Assembly (NCBI GenBank): GCA_963799395.1
Contig: CAWCWZ010000036.1
Coordinates: forward strand, 1-41,662
From: Bog-752 sp963799395
GTDB taxonomy: Bacteria; Actinomycetota; Thermoleophilia; UBA2241
DNA: 41,662 nucleotides
Reading direction: 5' to 3'
Positions 18,016 to 26,974 of the stretch are shown one piece after another (the stretch's first letter is position 1; every line of letters starts with the position of its first letter). Both the position numbers and the translations under genes were made by a program. A model generated the notes under the pieces. That model did no database searches. It was not told the origin of the DNA and worked only from the letters and a program-made list of their open reading frames with translations.

Positions 18016-19188
18016 TCAGTTCGCCGGCGAAGCGGTCGTATCGGCGGCCGCCTCGGCCGCCGCGACCTCGGCGTCGCGCAGCGTCACCGTGAACGTGCTG
18101 CCCTCGCCTGCGACCGAGGCCACCGTCGCGTCGCCGCCGTAGAGGTTGGCGAGCTTCTTGACGGTCGAGAGGCCGAGGCCGCTGCCCAGGATGTTCACGG
18201 TGTGCTCGTTCTTGATGCGGGTGAACTCGTTGAAGAGCTTGGCCGCCTCGGTCTCGGTGAGACCGATGCCGGTGTCGGCGACCGTGAGGGTGACGGTCTC
18301 GCCGTCGCGGCGCAGCGTCACGTCGACGCGGCCGCCGTCGCGGTTGTACTTGACGGCGTTGGAGACGAGGTTGTTCAGGACGATCTCGATCTCGCCGGCG
18401 TCGGCCTCGAGGGTGAGCCCCTCCGGGCAGTCGACGGCGATCGCGATGCCGCGCTCGGCGGCCTCGCCCTGGAAGAGGTCGACGCAGTTGGCGGTCAGGG
18501 CGCGGAGGTCGACGTCGGCGAACAGGCGCTGCTTCTGGCCCGACTCGATGCGCGTCAGGTCGAGCAGGTCGAAGATGAGCTTCTTCATGCCGTCGAGGCG
18601 CAGCAGCGAGCGTTCGATCATGCGCCGGTCTTCGTCGGGCACGTCGTCGCGCAGGATGTTCAGGTAGCCCTGGACGGCGTTGAGCGGCGACTTGAGCTCG
18701 TGGGCGAGCACCGAGATGAAGTTGAAGCGGATCTGGCGGCGCTCCTCGGCGAGGGCCCGGGCCTGGCGGCTGAGGATGAGCTGGGTCGAGGCCTTGCGCA
18801 GCCCGTAGCGCAGCTCGTCGGGCGAGAACGGCTTGGGCAGAAAGTCGTAGGCGCCGAGCTTGGTCGCCTTGACGGCCGTCTCGAAGGTGGCGTAGGCGGT
18901 GATGAACAGCGTGAGCGCCTCGCGGCCCTGGTCGCTGACCTGTTGCAGCACGTCGAGACCGTCGATGCCGGGCAGCTTCAGGTCGAGCAGCAGAAGGTCG
19001 AGATCGGCGCCGTCGGCGAGGGCGGCCAGGAACTCCTCGCCCGACTGAAAATGGGCGAACTCGTAGCTGACGTCGATCTGCACGTCGGGCAGGTGGAAGG
19101 CGTAGCGGTCGACGATGCGCTGCACCCCGAGGCAGAGCGCCTCTTCGTCGTCGACCATGACCACCTTGAGGGTCTGGTTGTCGCTCAC
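18016..19188 (-). CDS. Receiver-histidine kinase (REC-HisKA-HATPase)
   Basis: A 390-aa soluble protein. Residues 8-125 are a receiver (VDDEEA, phosphoacceptor Asp 69 in LLLLDLKLPGIDG, FITAYATFE, Lys in FLPKPFSP); 150-220 are HisKA with His 163 in SVLAHELKSPLNAVQGY; 260-375 are HATPase (NNLVSNAVKYN, VADTGIGL, GSGLGLSTVKKL). So it can both receive phosphate and act as a kinase, without DNA-binding or membrane parts. GTG 19188 follows AAAGGACAC. It lies 41 nt downstream of the sensory hydrogenase kinase, which is its most likely phosphodonor, and is the last gene of operon A. It may relay signal to the receiver that opens operon B, directly downstream. Confidence 0.88.
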   Translation of the reverse strand: MSDNQTLKVVMVDDEEALCLGVQRIVDRYAFHLPDVQIDVSYEFAHFQSGEEFLAALADGADLDLLLLDLKLPGIDGLDVLQQVSDQGREALTLFITAYATFETAVKATKLGAYDFLPKPFSPDELRYGLRKASTQLILSRQARALAEERRQIRFNFISVLAHELKSPLNAVQGYLNILRDDVPDEDRRMIERSLLRLDGMKKLIFDLLDLTRIESGQKQRLFADVDLRALTANCVDLFQGEAAERGIAIAVDCPEGLTLEADAGEIEIVLNNLVSNAVKYNRDGGRVDVTLRRDGETVTLTVADTGIGLTETEAAKLFNEFTRIKNEHTVNILGSGLGLSTVKKLANLYGGDATVASVAGEGSTFTVTLRDAEVAAAEAAADTTASPAN

Positions 19189-19229
19189 CGTGTCCTTTCG
19201 CCTGGCCTGTCGGGCGTCGCCCTGCGCTG

Positions 19230-21237
19230 CTACAGCTCGCGGCGCGGCAACGTCACGATGAAGGTCGTCTCGGTGGGCCCGGCGGTGGGGTCGGCGTTCG
19301 ACTCGACGGCGATCTGACCGCGGTGCATCTTGACGATGCCGTGGGTGACCGCGAGGCCGAGGCCGGTGCCCTTGCCCACCTGCTTGGTCGTGAAGAACGG
19401 GTCGAAGAGCTTGTCCATGTTCTCGCGGGGAATGCCCACGCCCGTGTCGGTGACCATGAACGTGACTTCGTCGGGTGTGTCGCTCAGGCGGATGATGAGG
19501 GCGCCGCCGTCGGGCATGGCCTGCTGGGCGTTCGAGACGAGGTTGGTGAGCACCTGGACCATCTGGTCGGCGTCGACCTCGGCGATCGGGTCGGCCATCG
19601 TGCTCTCGACCCGCACCATGATGTTCTCGTCGATCGGCATCGTGCGTAGCGTGTCGCGCGCCAGCTCCACCATGTCGGTCGGCTGGCGTACCACGCGGCT
19701 CTGGCGGGCGAAGTTGAGCAGCCCCGAGATGATCTTCTTGCAGCGGTTGGCCTGGTCGACGATCAGCTTGAGGTCGTCGGCCATGGGCTCGCTCGTGTCG
19801 ACTTCCTCGAGCAGGATGTTGGCCTGCAGCAGCAGGATGCCGAGCGGGTTGTTCACCTCGTGGGCGATGCCGGCCGCGAGCTGCCCCATGCTGGCCAGCT
19901 TCTCGGACTTGACGAGGGCCTCCTTGGTGCTCTCGAGCGAGCGGTGCGAGTCCTCGAGGTCGCCCACCGTGGTCGACAGCTTCTCGATCACGAACTGCAG
20001 GCACATCGTCTCTTCGGCGATGCCCTGGTAGACGGCCACCGCGTGGCGCCGGCAGGTGCCGTAGCCGCAGGCGCCGCAGTTGAGCTCGTCTTCGGGCGTC
20101 GTCTTGTTCATGCGCCGCAGGATCTCGGTGATGTCGCGCTCCGAGGGCTCGACCAGGAAGCGCTCGTCCTGCGGGGTGTAGGTGCGCGACAGGTCGACGC
20201 CGGCGAAGGCCGTCATGTCGCGCTCCCAGAGCTCCTGGTCGAAGCCGCCGGTCGTGCGCATGGCGTGGCGGCTGATCTGGGTGCGGCGCCGGTAGAGGGG
20301 GTCGTCGTTGCTGAAGCCCGCGCCGGCGATGCAGCCCTCGCAGGCGAGGATGTCGAGCAGACGCACCTCGGACTCGCCGTGCTCGAAGTCGTTGATCGCC
20401 TCGACGAAGCTCTCCATGCCGTCGGCGGCGATGATCTCGCCGGTCATCAGGTCTTCGGGCAAGTTGGCGGCCTGCAGCAGGCCGCGGGCGAGGGGGAAGA
20501 GCGAGCCGAGCGAGCCGTGCGGCGGGTCGAAGGCGTCGTCTGAGTCGTCGCGGGGCACGATCTCGCGCTCGGCGAACATCTGGCGCAGCTCGTTGAAGGT
20601 CAGCACGGCGTCGATCTCAAAGAGGATCTCCGCGCTCGCCGCCTCGCCCTTCTTGGCGATGCAGGGGCCGACGAACACGATCTTGGCGTCGGGCCCGTGC
20701 ATGGACGGGTCGTGCAGCACGCCGCGACATCGCGACCATCGGCGAGACGATGGGCGCGAGCGACGAGGTAAGGTCGGGGTGGTACTTGCGCACGAACGAG
20801 ACCACCGCCGGACAGGGTGTGGCGATGTAGCGCTCGTCGCCGTCGGCTTCGAGCAGCCGGGCGAAGGCGCGCGCCACCAGGTCGGCGCCGAAGGCCACCT
20901 CGTGAACGGCGGCAAAGCCCAGCTCGCGGGTCATGGCCACGAGCTGGCTCTCGTCTATGTCGGTGAACTCGGCCGGGAAGCTCGGCGCGATGATGGCCGT
21001 CACGGTGTCGCTCGAGGCCAGCAGGTCGAAGGTGCGGTCAACCTCGCCGAAGGCCTGCTTGGCGTTCTGCGAGCACACCCGGAAGCAGTTGGCGCAACCG
21101 ATGCAGCGCGAAGGGATGACGCTGGCCTGGCCGTCGACGATGCGGATGGCTTCGGCCGGACATTCGCGCACGCAGGCGTAGCAGCGCCGGCAGCGCTCCT
21201 TGATGGTGGTGACGAGGCCGTCGTCGCCGATCAGCAT
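19230..21237 (-). CDS. Sensory [FeFe]-hydrogenase-like histidine kinase, group D type (apparent frameshift)
   Basis: About 668 aa after correction. Residues 10-58 are a 2[4Fe-4S] ferredoxin (Cys 16, 19, 22, 26 and 45, 48, 51, 55). An H-domain follows with altered motifs: ATPCPAV (Cys 142) in place of TSCCPAW, GPCIAKKGE (Cys 192) in place of MPCxxKxxE, and ACEGCIAGAG (Cys 299, 302). A Cys-rich [4Fe-4S] domain has Cys 387, 390, 395 and 412 (NCGACGYGTC). After a helical linker come HisKA (His 459 in AGIAHEVNNPLG) and HATPase (GTGLGLAV). It should sense H2 or redox state and signal by phosphorylation. The frame changes near 20733 (MVAMS then GVLHDPSMHG). The ATG overlaps the preceding receiver's stop, so the two are coupled. 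Confidence 0.88.
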
Positions 21238-21638
21238 GACGGCTCTCCCAGCAGCTCGCGGACCTTGGCCACGAGGGCCGCCGCGTCGAGCGGCTTGTCG
21301 AAGTAGGCGTCGATCTTCATGGAAGCGAGGTCGGCGGCCGAGCGCGGCGTGAAGTCGAGGCCCAGGGCGGTGGTGACCGAGGTCGACATGATGATCGGCA
21401 CGGCCGCCGTGCGGGGGTCGTCGCGCAGCCTGCGCGACAGCGAAAAGCCGGAGTCGACCTCGCTCATCATGAGGTCGGTGATGACGAGATCGGGCGCCTC
21501 GGCGGCGATGCGTTCCATGGCCTGCGACGGGCTGATGGCGGTGGTCACGCGGTAGCCGGCCTTCTCGAGGATGTGGCGGTTGATCTCGAGAAAGTCGTAG
21601 TCGTCGTCGACGATGAGGATGAGTCTCGGGTCTGCCAT
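21231..21638 (-). CDS. Stand-alone response-regulator receiver
   Basis: A 135-aa CheY-like domain: acidic pocket VDDDYD, phosphoacceptor Asp 55 in LVITDLMMSEVDSG, switch residues in IIMSTSVTTALG, and Lys in DAYFDKPLDA. As in the receiver at 17229, there is a long loop between switch and Lys (LDFTPRSAADLASMK). No output domain follows. It overlaps the start of the sensory hydrogenase kinase by 7 nt, so the two are almost certainly a cognate pair, and it is separated from hydA2 by a strong hairpin. The ATG at 21638 follows GGGAGACGAGCC. Confidence 0.88.
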   Translation of the reverse strand: MADPRLILIVDDDYDFLEINRHILEKAGYRVTTAISPSQAMERIAAEAPDLVITDLMMSEVDSGFSLSRRLRDDPRTAAVPIIMSTSVTTALGLDFTPRSAADLASMKIDAYFDKPLDAAALVAKVRELLGEPSC

Positions 21639-21662
21639 GGCTCGTCTCCCGCGGTCCGGGTC

Positions 21663-21702
21663 GGCGGGCGGTCGGCGACCTTCCGGTCGCCGACCGCCCG
21701 CC
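21663..21702 (-). terminator. 18-bp stem-loop between hydA2 and the receiver gene
   Basis: A perfect 18-bp stem (21663-21680 with 21685-21702) with loop TTCC, 24 nt past the hydA2 stop and 24 nt before the receiver start. No T-run follows. It could separate high-level enzyme expression from lower-level sensor expression. Confidence 0.65.
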
Positions 21703-21726
21703 AGCTTACCACGCCGGGTCGTCTCG

Positions 21727-23499
21727 CTAGACGCGCTCCTTGCCTGCGTAGTGGGTGTGCAGGAGGTGATGGGCCTTCTCGCCGCCGGCGTTGCCGAGCC
21801 ACGTGGCGTAGAGCTCGGCGACGGCCGGGTTCTCGTGGCTCTTGCGCAGCTCGCGGCCTTCGTCTTCCTGGTAGATGGCGGCGATGCGCGCCTCGCGCAC
21901 GGCGTTCGTGGTGAGCCGCGGCTGACCGCCGCCGCCGATGCAGCCGCCGGGGCAGGTCATGACCTCGACGAAGTGGTACTGGGCTTCGCCGCGCTTGATG
22001 GCGTCGATCACCTTCTGGGCGTTGCCCAGGGTGTGGGCCACCGCGACCTTGACCGCGACGCCTTCGAGGAACGACCACTCGGGCAGGGCGCCCACGATCG
22101 GCACCTCAGCCTCCTTGACGCCCGCCAGGCCTTCGATCGGCTTGACATGCAGGTTGTCGAAGGGGAAGGGCTTGCCGGTGACGATCTCGTAGACCGTGCG
22201 CAGCGCGGCCTCCATGACGCCGCCGGTGTTGGCGAAGATGTCGGCGGCGCCGGTCGACAGACCGAGCGGCGAGTCCATCTTCTCGTCGGGCAGGCTGGCG
22301 AAGTCGATGCCGCCCTGCTTGATCATGCGCACGAGCTCACGGGTGGTGAGCACGACGTCGACGTCCTGCACGCCCGAGTCGTCCATCTCCGGACGCTGGC
22401 ACTCGAACTTCTTGGCCGTGCAGGGCATGACGCTGGCCACGAAGATGTCCTCGGGCCGCTTGCCGAGCTGCTCGGCGTAGTAGGTCTTGGCCACTGCTCC
22501 GAACATCTGCTGCGGGCTCTTGCAGCTCGAGAGGTTGGGCAGGAAGTCGGGGTTGTAGTGCTCCATGTAGTTGATCCAGCCCGGCGAGCAGCTCGTGAAC
22601 ATGGGCAGGGCGACGTCCTGTTCGTCGACGAGGGCCGCCTTGAGACGCACGAGCAGCTCGGTGCCTTCCTCCATGATGGTGAGGTCGGCGGCGAAGTTGG
22701 TGTCGAACACGCCGTCGAAGCCCAGGCGGCGCAGGGCGGCGACCATCTTGCCGGTCACCAGAGTGCCCGGCTCGTAGTCGAAGCCCTCGCCCAGAGCGGC
22801 GCGGATGGCCGGCGCGGTCTGCACGACGACGAACTTGTCGGGGTCGTCGAGCGCCGCCCAGACCTGATCGATCTGGTCGCGTTCGACGATCGCCCCGACG
22901 GGGCAGACGGCGGCGCACTGGCCGCACTGCACGCAGGTCACGTCGGCGAGGTCGGAGGCAAAGGCCGGCCCGATCACCGTCGTGAAGCCGCGGCCCTGGG
23001 GGAACAGGGCGCCGACGCCCTGGGTCTCGTTGCAGACCGTGACGCAACGGCGGCACATGATGCACTTGCCGCTGTCGCGCACGAGCGCGGGAGTGGAGTC
23101 GTCGATCGTCTTCGTGGTCCGTTCTCCCTCGTAGCGGATCTCGTCGATGCCGAGGTCGCGGGCCATCGTCCGCAGCTCGCAGTCGCCGCTGCGGGCACAG
23201 GTCTGGCAGTTGCCGTCGTGCTCGGAGAGGAGCAGCTCGACCACCGTCTGGCGCCCCTTGCGGGCGAGCGGCGAGTTGGTCTTGACGACCATGCCCTCGC
23301 TTGCGGGAGCGGCGCACGAGGCCACGAGCGCCTTGGCACCCTCGACCTCGACCAGGCAGACGCGGCAGGCGCCGATCGTCTGCACGTCTTCGAGGTAGCA
23401 CAGGCTCGGCACCCTGGAGCCGGCCTGTCGGGCGGCCTGCAGGATGGTCGTGCCGTCCGGGACCTCGACCTTGATGTCGTCTACGGTGAGGGTTGGCAT
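21727..23499 (-). CDS. [FeFe]-hydrogenase catalytic subunit HydA2, NuoG-like
   Basis: An intact 590-aa paralogue of HydA1. Domains: [2Fe-2S] (Cys 34, 45, 48, 62), His-Cys3 [4Fe-4S] (His 94, Cys 98, 101, 107), two [4Fe-4S] (Cys 146, 149, 152, 156 and 189, 192, 195, 199), then the H-domain with TSCSPGW (Cys 304), MPCTAKKFE (Cys 360) and TCPGGCIGGGGQP (Cys 516, 520). The tail ends HHLLHTHYAGKERV. It lacks the roughly 30-residue N-terminal extension of HydA1. Its ATG overlaps the stop of the NuoF-GltD gene (TGATG), so the two subunits are translationally coupled. With NuoE, the HndB-like protein and NuoF-GltD it should form a multimeric, NAD(P)-linked and possibly electron-bifurcating hydrogenase. 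Confidence 0.97.
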   Translation of the reverse strand: MPTLTVDDIKVEVPDGTTILQAARQAGSRVPSLCYLEDVQTIGACRVCLVEVEGAKALVASCAAPASEGMVVKTNSPLARKGRQTVVELLLSEHDGNCQTCARSGDCELRTMARDLGIDEIRYEGERTTKTIDDSTPALVRDSGKCIMCRRCVTVCNETQGVGALFPQGRGFTTVIGPAFASDLADVTCVQCGQCAAVCPVGAIVERDQIDQVWAALDDPDKFVVVQTAPAIRAALGEGFDYEPGTLVTGKMVAALRRLGFDGVFDTNFAADLTIMEEGTELLVRLKAALVDEQDVALPMFTSCSPGWINYMEHYNPDFLPNLSSCKSPQQMFGAVAKTYYAEQLGKRPEDIFVASVMPCTAKKFECQRPEMDDSGVQDVDVVLTTRELVRMIKQGGIDFASLPDEKMDSPLGLSTGAADIFANTGGVMEAALRTVYEIVTGKPFPFDNLHVKPIEGLAGVKEAEVPIVGALPEWSFLEGVAVKVAVAHTLGNAQKVIDAIKRGEAQYHFVEVMTCPGGCIGGGGQPRLTTNAVREARIAAIYQEDEGRELRKSHENPAVAELYATWLGNAGGEKAHHLLHTHYAGKERV

Positions 23500-26400
23500 C
23501 AGCGGTTCACCTCGGTCTCGGCACAGGTCTTTCCATAGTCACAGCGCAGGCAGCGCCGGGCTTCGGCGACGGCCACCTCGGCCGCCCACGAGAGCTCGAC
23601 TTCGTCGAAGCTGCCGACGCGCATGCTGGCGGCCACGACAGGCACGTCGGCGCGCGGCGTCTCGTCGGGGTCGGCGTCGGGGTCGAACGCGGTGTCGACG
23701 GCGACGTCGCGGCGCCAGAAGGCGTGCCCCGCGCCGCTCAGGAACTCGTCGATCGAGACGGCGGCCTTCTCGCCGGCGCCGATGGCGGCCACGACCGAGG
23801 AGGGACCGGTGACGGCGTCGCCGCCGGCGAAGATCCACTCGACCGATGTGCGGCCGTCCTTGTCGGTCTTGAGCCAGCCCTTCCTGGTGGTCTCGACTGG
23901 GACGCCGTCGAACAGCGGCTCGCTGTCGAGCCACTGGCCGATCGCGGCGATCACCTGGTCGCATTCGACGACGAAGTCGGCGTTGCGGCCGGCCACCGGC
24001 CGGCGACGGCCGCTCGCGTCGTAGTCGCCCAGGGTCATCGGGCGGCACGTGACGCCGACCAGCTTGCCGGCGGCGTCGTGCACGATCTCGACCGGCGCGA
24101 CGAGAGGCTGGAGCACGATGCGCTCCTCCTCGGCGGCGTCGATCTCTTCGGCCCACGCCGGCATCTGGGCGCGTGTGCGGCGGTAGAGGATCGTCACCTG
24201 GTCGGCGCCGAGGCGCAGGGCGGTACGGGCCGCGTCGATGGCGGAGTTGCCGCCGCCGATCACCGCGACGCGCTTGCCCACGGCGACCGTGCCGTCGACG
24301 TTGTACGTCTTGAGGAACGAGAGCGCTTCGGTGACACCCTCGCCGTCTTCGCCTGGCACGCCGATGTTCGAGCCCTGGGGAGCGCCGACGCCGAGGAACA
24401 CGGCCTCGTAGCCGTCGTCCTGCAGGCCCTTGAGGGTGAAGTCGCGGCCGAGCGCCTTGTCGCATGCGATCGTCACACCCATCTCCTGGATCATCGAGAT
24501 CTCGCGGCCGAGCTCCTCGCGCGGCAGCCGGTAGGCCGGGATGGCCTGCACGAGCATGCCGCCGGGGGTCGCGGCGGCCTCGAAGATGGTCGGCTTGTAG
24601 CCCAGGCGAGCCAGGAAGTAGGCGCACGACAGGCCGGCCGGACCGGAACCGATCACGGCCACCTTGCGGGCGGCGTTCTCGGCGTTCACGAGGATCTCCG
24701 GCAGGGTGATGTCGATCTCCTGCTCGGTCATGAAGCGCTTGACGCCGCGAATGGCGACCGGAGCGTCGAGGCCGGCGCGCTGGCACTTGCTCTCGCAGGG
24801 GTGAAAGCAGACGCGGCCGCAGATCGAGGCCAGCGGGTTGCGCTCGCGGTGCAGGCGCAGGGCCTCGTCGAAGCGCTTCTCGCCGACCAGGCTCACGAAA
24901 CCCGGCACGTCGACGTCGGCGGGGCAGGCGTTGGTGCAGCGCGCCTTGAACATGGTGGCGCAGACGCCGGCCTCGCAGTGCTTGTCGCGGATGTGGGCTT
25001 CCCACTCGTGGCGGAAGTGGCGGATCATCGACAGCACCGGGTTGGGGGCCGTCTGGCCGAGGCCGCAGAGGGCGGTCTCCTTGATCATGGCGCCGAGCTC
25101 CTGGAGGCGCTCGATGTCGCCCTCTTCGCCCTGGCCGGTGCAGATCCGCTCGACGATCTCGAGCATGCGCTTGGTGCCGACCCGGCAGGGCGGGCACTTG
25201 CCGCAGCTCTCCTCCTGGGTGAACTCCAGGAAGAAGCGCGCCATGTCGACCATGCACGAGTCCTCGTCCATGATGACGAGGCCGCCGGAGCCCATGATGG
25301 CGCCGAGCTCCTGCAGCGACTCGTAGTCGACGGGCGTGTCGAGGTGCCAGTAGGGCACGCAGCCGCCCGACGGGCCGCCGAGCTGCACGGCCTTCAGGGC
25401 CTTGCCGCCGGGCACGCCGCCGCCGATCTCGTTGATGATCTCGCCGAGCTGCATGCCGATCGGCACTTCGACCAGGCCGGCATGGGTGATGTTGCCGCCC
25501 AGGGCGAAGACCTTGGTGCCCTTGCTCTTCTCGGTGCCGGTGGCGGCGAACCACTCGGCGCCCTTGAGGATGATCGGGTTGATGTTGGCATAGGTCTCGA
25601 CGTTGTTGAGCACGCTGGGCTTGCCCCAGAGGCCCTTGACCGCCGGGAACGGCGGCCGCGGGCGAGGCTCGCCGCGGTGGCCTTCGATCGAGGTCATGAG
25701 GGCCGTCTCCTCGCCGCAGACGAAGGCGCCGGAGCCCATGCGGATCTCGAGGTCGAAGGCGAATCCCGAACCGATGATGTCGTCGCCGATCAGGCCGTAC
25801 TCACGCGCCTGGTCGATGGCGTACTGCAGGCGCTCGACGGCCAGCGGGTACTCGGCGCGGACGTAGACGTAGCCCTGGTGCGCGCCGATCGCGTAGGCGC
25901 CGATGGCCATGCCCTCGATCACCGAGTGCGGGTCGCCTTCGAGCACCGAACGGTCCATGAAGGCGCCGGGGTCGCCCTCGTCGGCGTTGCAGAGGATGTA
26001 CTTGGTCTCCTCTTTCTGCTGCTGGGCGAAGCGCCACTTGAGGCCGGTGGGAAAGCCGGCGCCGCCGCGGCCGCGCAGGCCCGAGGCCAGGACCTCTTCG
26101 ACGATCTGCTCGGGGGTCATGTCGGTGAGCGCCTTGGCGAGGGCGGCGTAGCCGTCGCGGGCGATGTAGTCCTCGATCTTGAGGGGGTCGATCAGGCCGG
26201 AGTTGCGCAGCACGATCTTCACCTGACGGTTGAAGAACTCGACATCGCGCATCTCGGCGATCGACTTCTCGGTGCCGGGGGCGGTGCTCACGAGGCGCGG
26301 CACCACGCGGCCCTTGAGAAGGTGCTCCTCGACGATCTCGGCGACGTCGGGCACCTTGATGTTCTGATAGAAGACGCCGTCGGGGTAGACGAGCGCCACC

Positions 26401-26567
26401 GGGCCCACGGCGCAGGGGCCGAGACAGCCGGTCTCGACCACCTGGACCTCGCCGGCCAGGCCGTGCTTCTCCAACTCCTCGCCGAACGCGGCGCTGACCG
26501 CCAGGGCGCCCGAGGCGATGCAACCGCCGCCCGTGCAGACGAGGACGTGGCTTCTGAACTGCTCCAT
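23499..26567 (-). CDS. NuoF-GltD fusion flavoprotein, diaphorase of hydrogenase 2
   Basis: A 1022-aa fusion. Residues 1-95 are a thioredoxin-like [2Fe-2S] domain (Cys 11, 16, 48, 52); about 120-530 are NuoF with GRGGAGFPTG (167-176), CNADEGDPGAF, ESCGKCPPC and CGLGQT; about 550-1000 are a GltD/NfnB-like module with CTNACPADVDVPG and CGRVCFHPCESKC (Fe-S cysteines), GSGPAGLSCA (FAD) and GGGNSAIDAAR (second dinucleotide site). The tail has CLRCDYGKTC. The protein thus carries FMN and FAD sites and two pyridine-nucleotide sites. The GltD part stands where HydB proteins usually carry a 2[4Fe-4S] ferredoxin. ATG 26567 follows AAGGAAGCGGAT. Coupled to hydA2. Confidence 0.93.
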   Translation of the reverse strand: MEQFRSHVLVCTGGGCIASGALAVSAAFGEELEKHGLAGEVQVVETGCLGPCAVGPVALVYPDGVFYQNIKVPDVAEIVEEHLLKGRVVPRLVSTAPGTEKSIAEMRDVEFFNRQVKIVLRNSGLIDPLKIEDYIARDGYAALAKALTDMTPEQIVEEVLASGLRGRGGAGFPTGLKWRFAQQQKEETKYILCNADEGDPGAFMDRSVLEGDPHSVIEGMAIGAYAIGAHQGYVYVRAEYPLAVERLQYAIDQAREYGLIGDDIIGSGFAFDLEIRMGSGAFVCGEETALMTSIEGHRGEPRPRPPFPAVKGLWGKPSVLNNVETYANINPIILKGAEWFAATGTEKSKGTKVFALGGNITHAGLVEVPIGMQLGEIINEIGGGVPGGKALKAVQLGGPSGGCVPYWHLDTPVDYESLQELGAIMGSGGLVIMDEDSCMVDMARFFLEFTQEESCGKCPPCRVGTKRMLEIVERICTGQGEEGDIERLQELGAMIKETALCGLGQTAPNPVLSMIRHFRHEWEAHIRDKHCEAGVCATMFKARCTNACPADVDVPGFVSLVGEKRFDEALRLHRERNPLASICGRVCFHPCESKCQRAGLDAPVAIRGVKRFMTEQEIDITLPEILVNAENAARKVAVIGSGPAGLSCAYFLARLGYKPTIFEAAATPGGMLVQAIPAYRLPREELGREISMIQEMGVTIACDKALGRDFTLKGLQDDGYEAVFLGVGAPQGSNIGVPGEDGEGVTEALSFLKTYNVDGTVAVGKRVAVIGGGNSAIDAARTALRLGADQVTILYRRTRAQMPAWAEEIDAAEEERIVLQPLVAPVEIVHDAAGKLVGVTCRPMTLGDYDASGRRRPVAGRNADFVVECDQVIAAIGQWLDSEPLFDGVPVETTRKGWLKTDKDGRTSVEWIFAGGDAVTGPSSVVAAIGAGEKAAVSIDEFLSGAGHAFWRRDVAVDTAFDPDADPDETPRADVPVVAASMRVGSFDEVELSWAAEVAVAEARRCLRCDYGKTCAETEVNR

Positions 26568-26598
26568 ATCCGCTTCCTTCGCTCCTCGCAAAAGCTTT

Positions 26599-26970
26599 CT
26601 ACGACCTGATCAGCAGCGCATCGACCGGCGTGCCGCCGACGAGGTGCTCGGTGACGATCGTCTTGACCTTGGCGTCGTCGAGCAGCCCGTACCGGTAGGG
26701 CGTGTCGCTCGCGTCGCGTACGGTGATCATCGGCTCCTGCTCGCAGAGGCCGGCGCAGCCGGACTGCCGCAGCGTGACGTCGTCGACGCCGGCGGCCGCC
26801 ATCTCGCGCATGAAGGCGGCGATCACGCCACGCGCGCCGGCGGCGATGCCGCAGGTGCCCATGTGCACCGTCACCTGGACGCCCTTGGTGCCCTCACGCA
26901 GCTCGACCGAGGCCCTGGCCCTGTCGGCCAGCGCTTTCAGGTCGGCGGCGCTCTTGATCTTCTCGGTCAT
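26599..26970 (-). CDS. HndB-like thioredoxin-fold [2Fe-2S] protein
   Basis: A 123-aa protein of the type of HndB of NADP-reducing hydrogenases. A helical start (IKSAADLKALADRARASVEL) precedes a thioredoxin-like fold with HMGTCGIAAGARGV (Cys 40) and SGCAGLCEQEP (Cys 72, 76), then VTEHLVGGTPVDALLI. Such subunits bind or resemble a [2Fe-2S] ferredoxin and link the diaphorase to the hydrogenase. It lies 4 nt after nuoE and 31 nt before the NuoF-GltD gene. One Cys of the usual four-ligand set is not obvious, so cluster content is uncertain. Confidence 0.85.
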   Translation of the reverse strand: MTEKIKSAADLKALADRARASVELREGTKGVQVTVHMGTCGIAAGARGVIAAFMREMAAAGVDDVTLRQSGCAGLCEQEPMITVRDASDTPYRYGLLDDAKVKTIVTEHLVGGTPVDALLIRS

Positions 26971-26974
26971 GGCG

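Noticed and set aside
13595..23499. The catalytic subunits as NADH-quinone oxidoreductase NuoG
   Set aside because: Both contain the three H-cluster motifs, ending in CPGGCxGGGGQP, which NuoG lacks.
23493..26609. 1038-aa + strand frame opposite the NuoF-GltD gene
   Set aside because: It is a long antisense shadow caused by high GC at third positions; it has Ala/Gly/Asp/Arg-biased composition and no domain, while the - strand shows textbook motifs.
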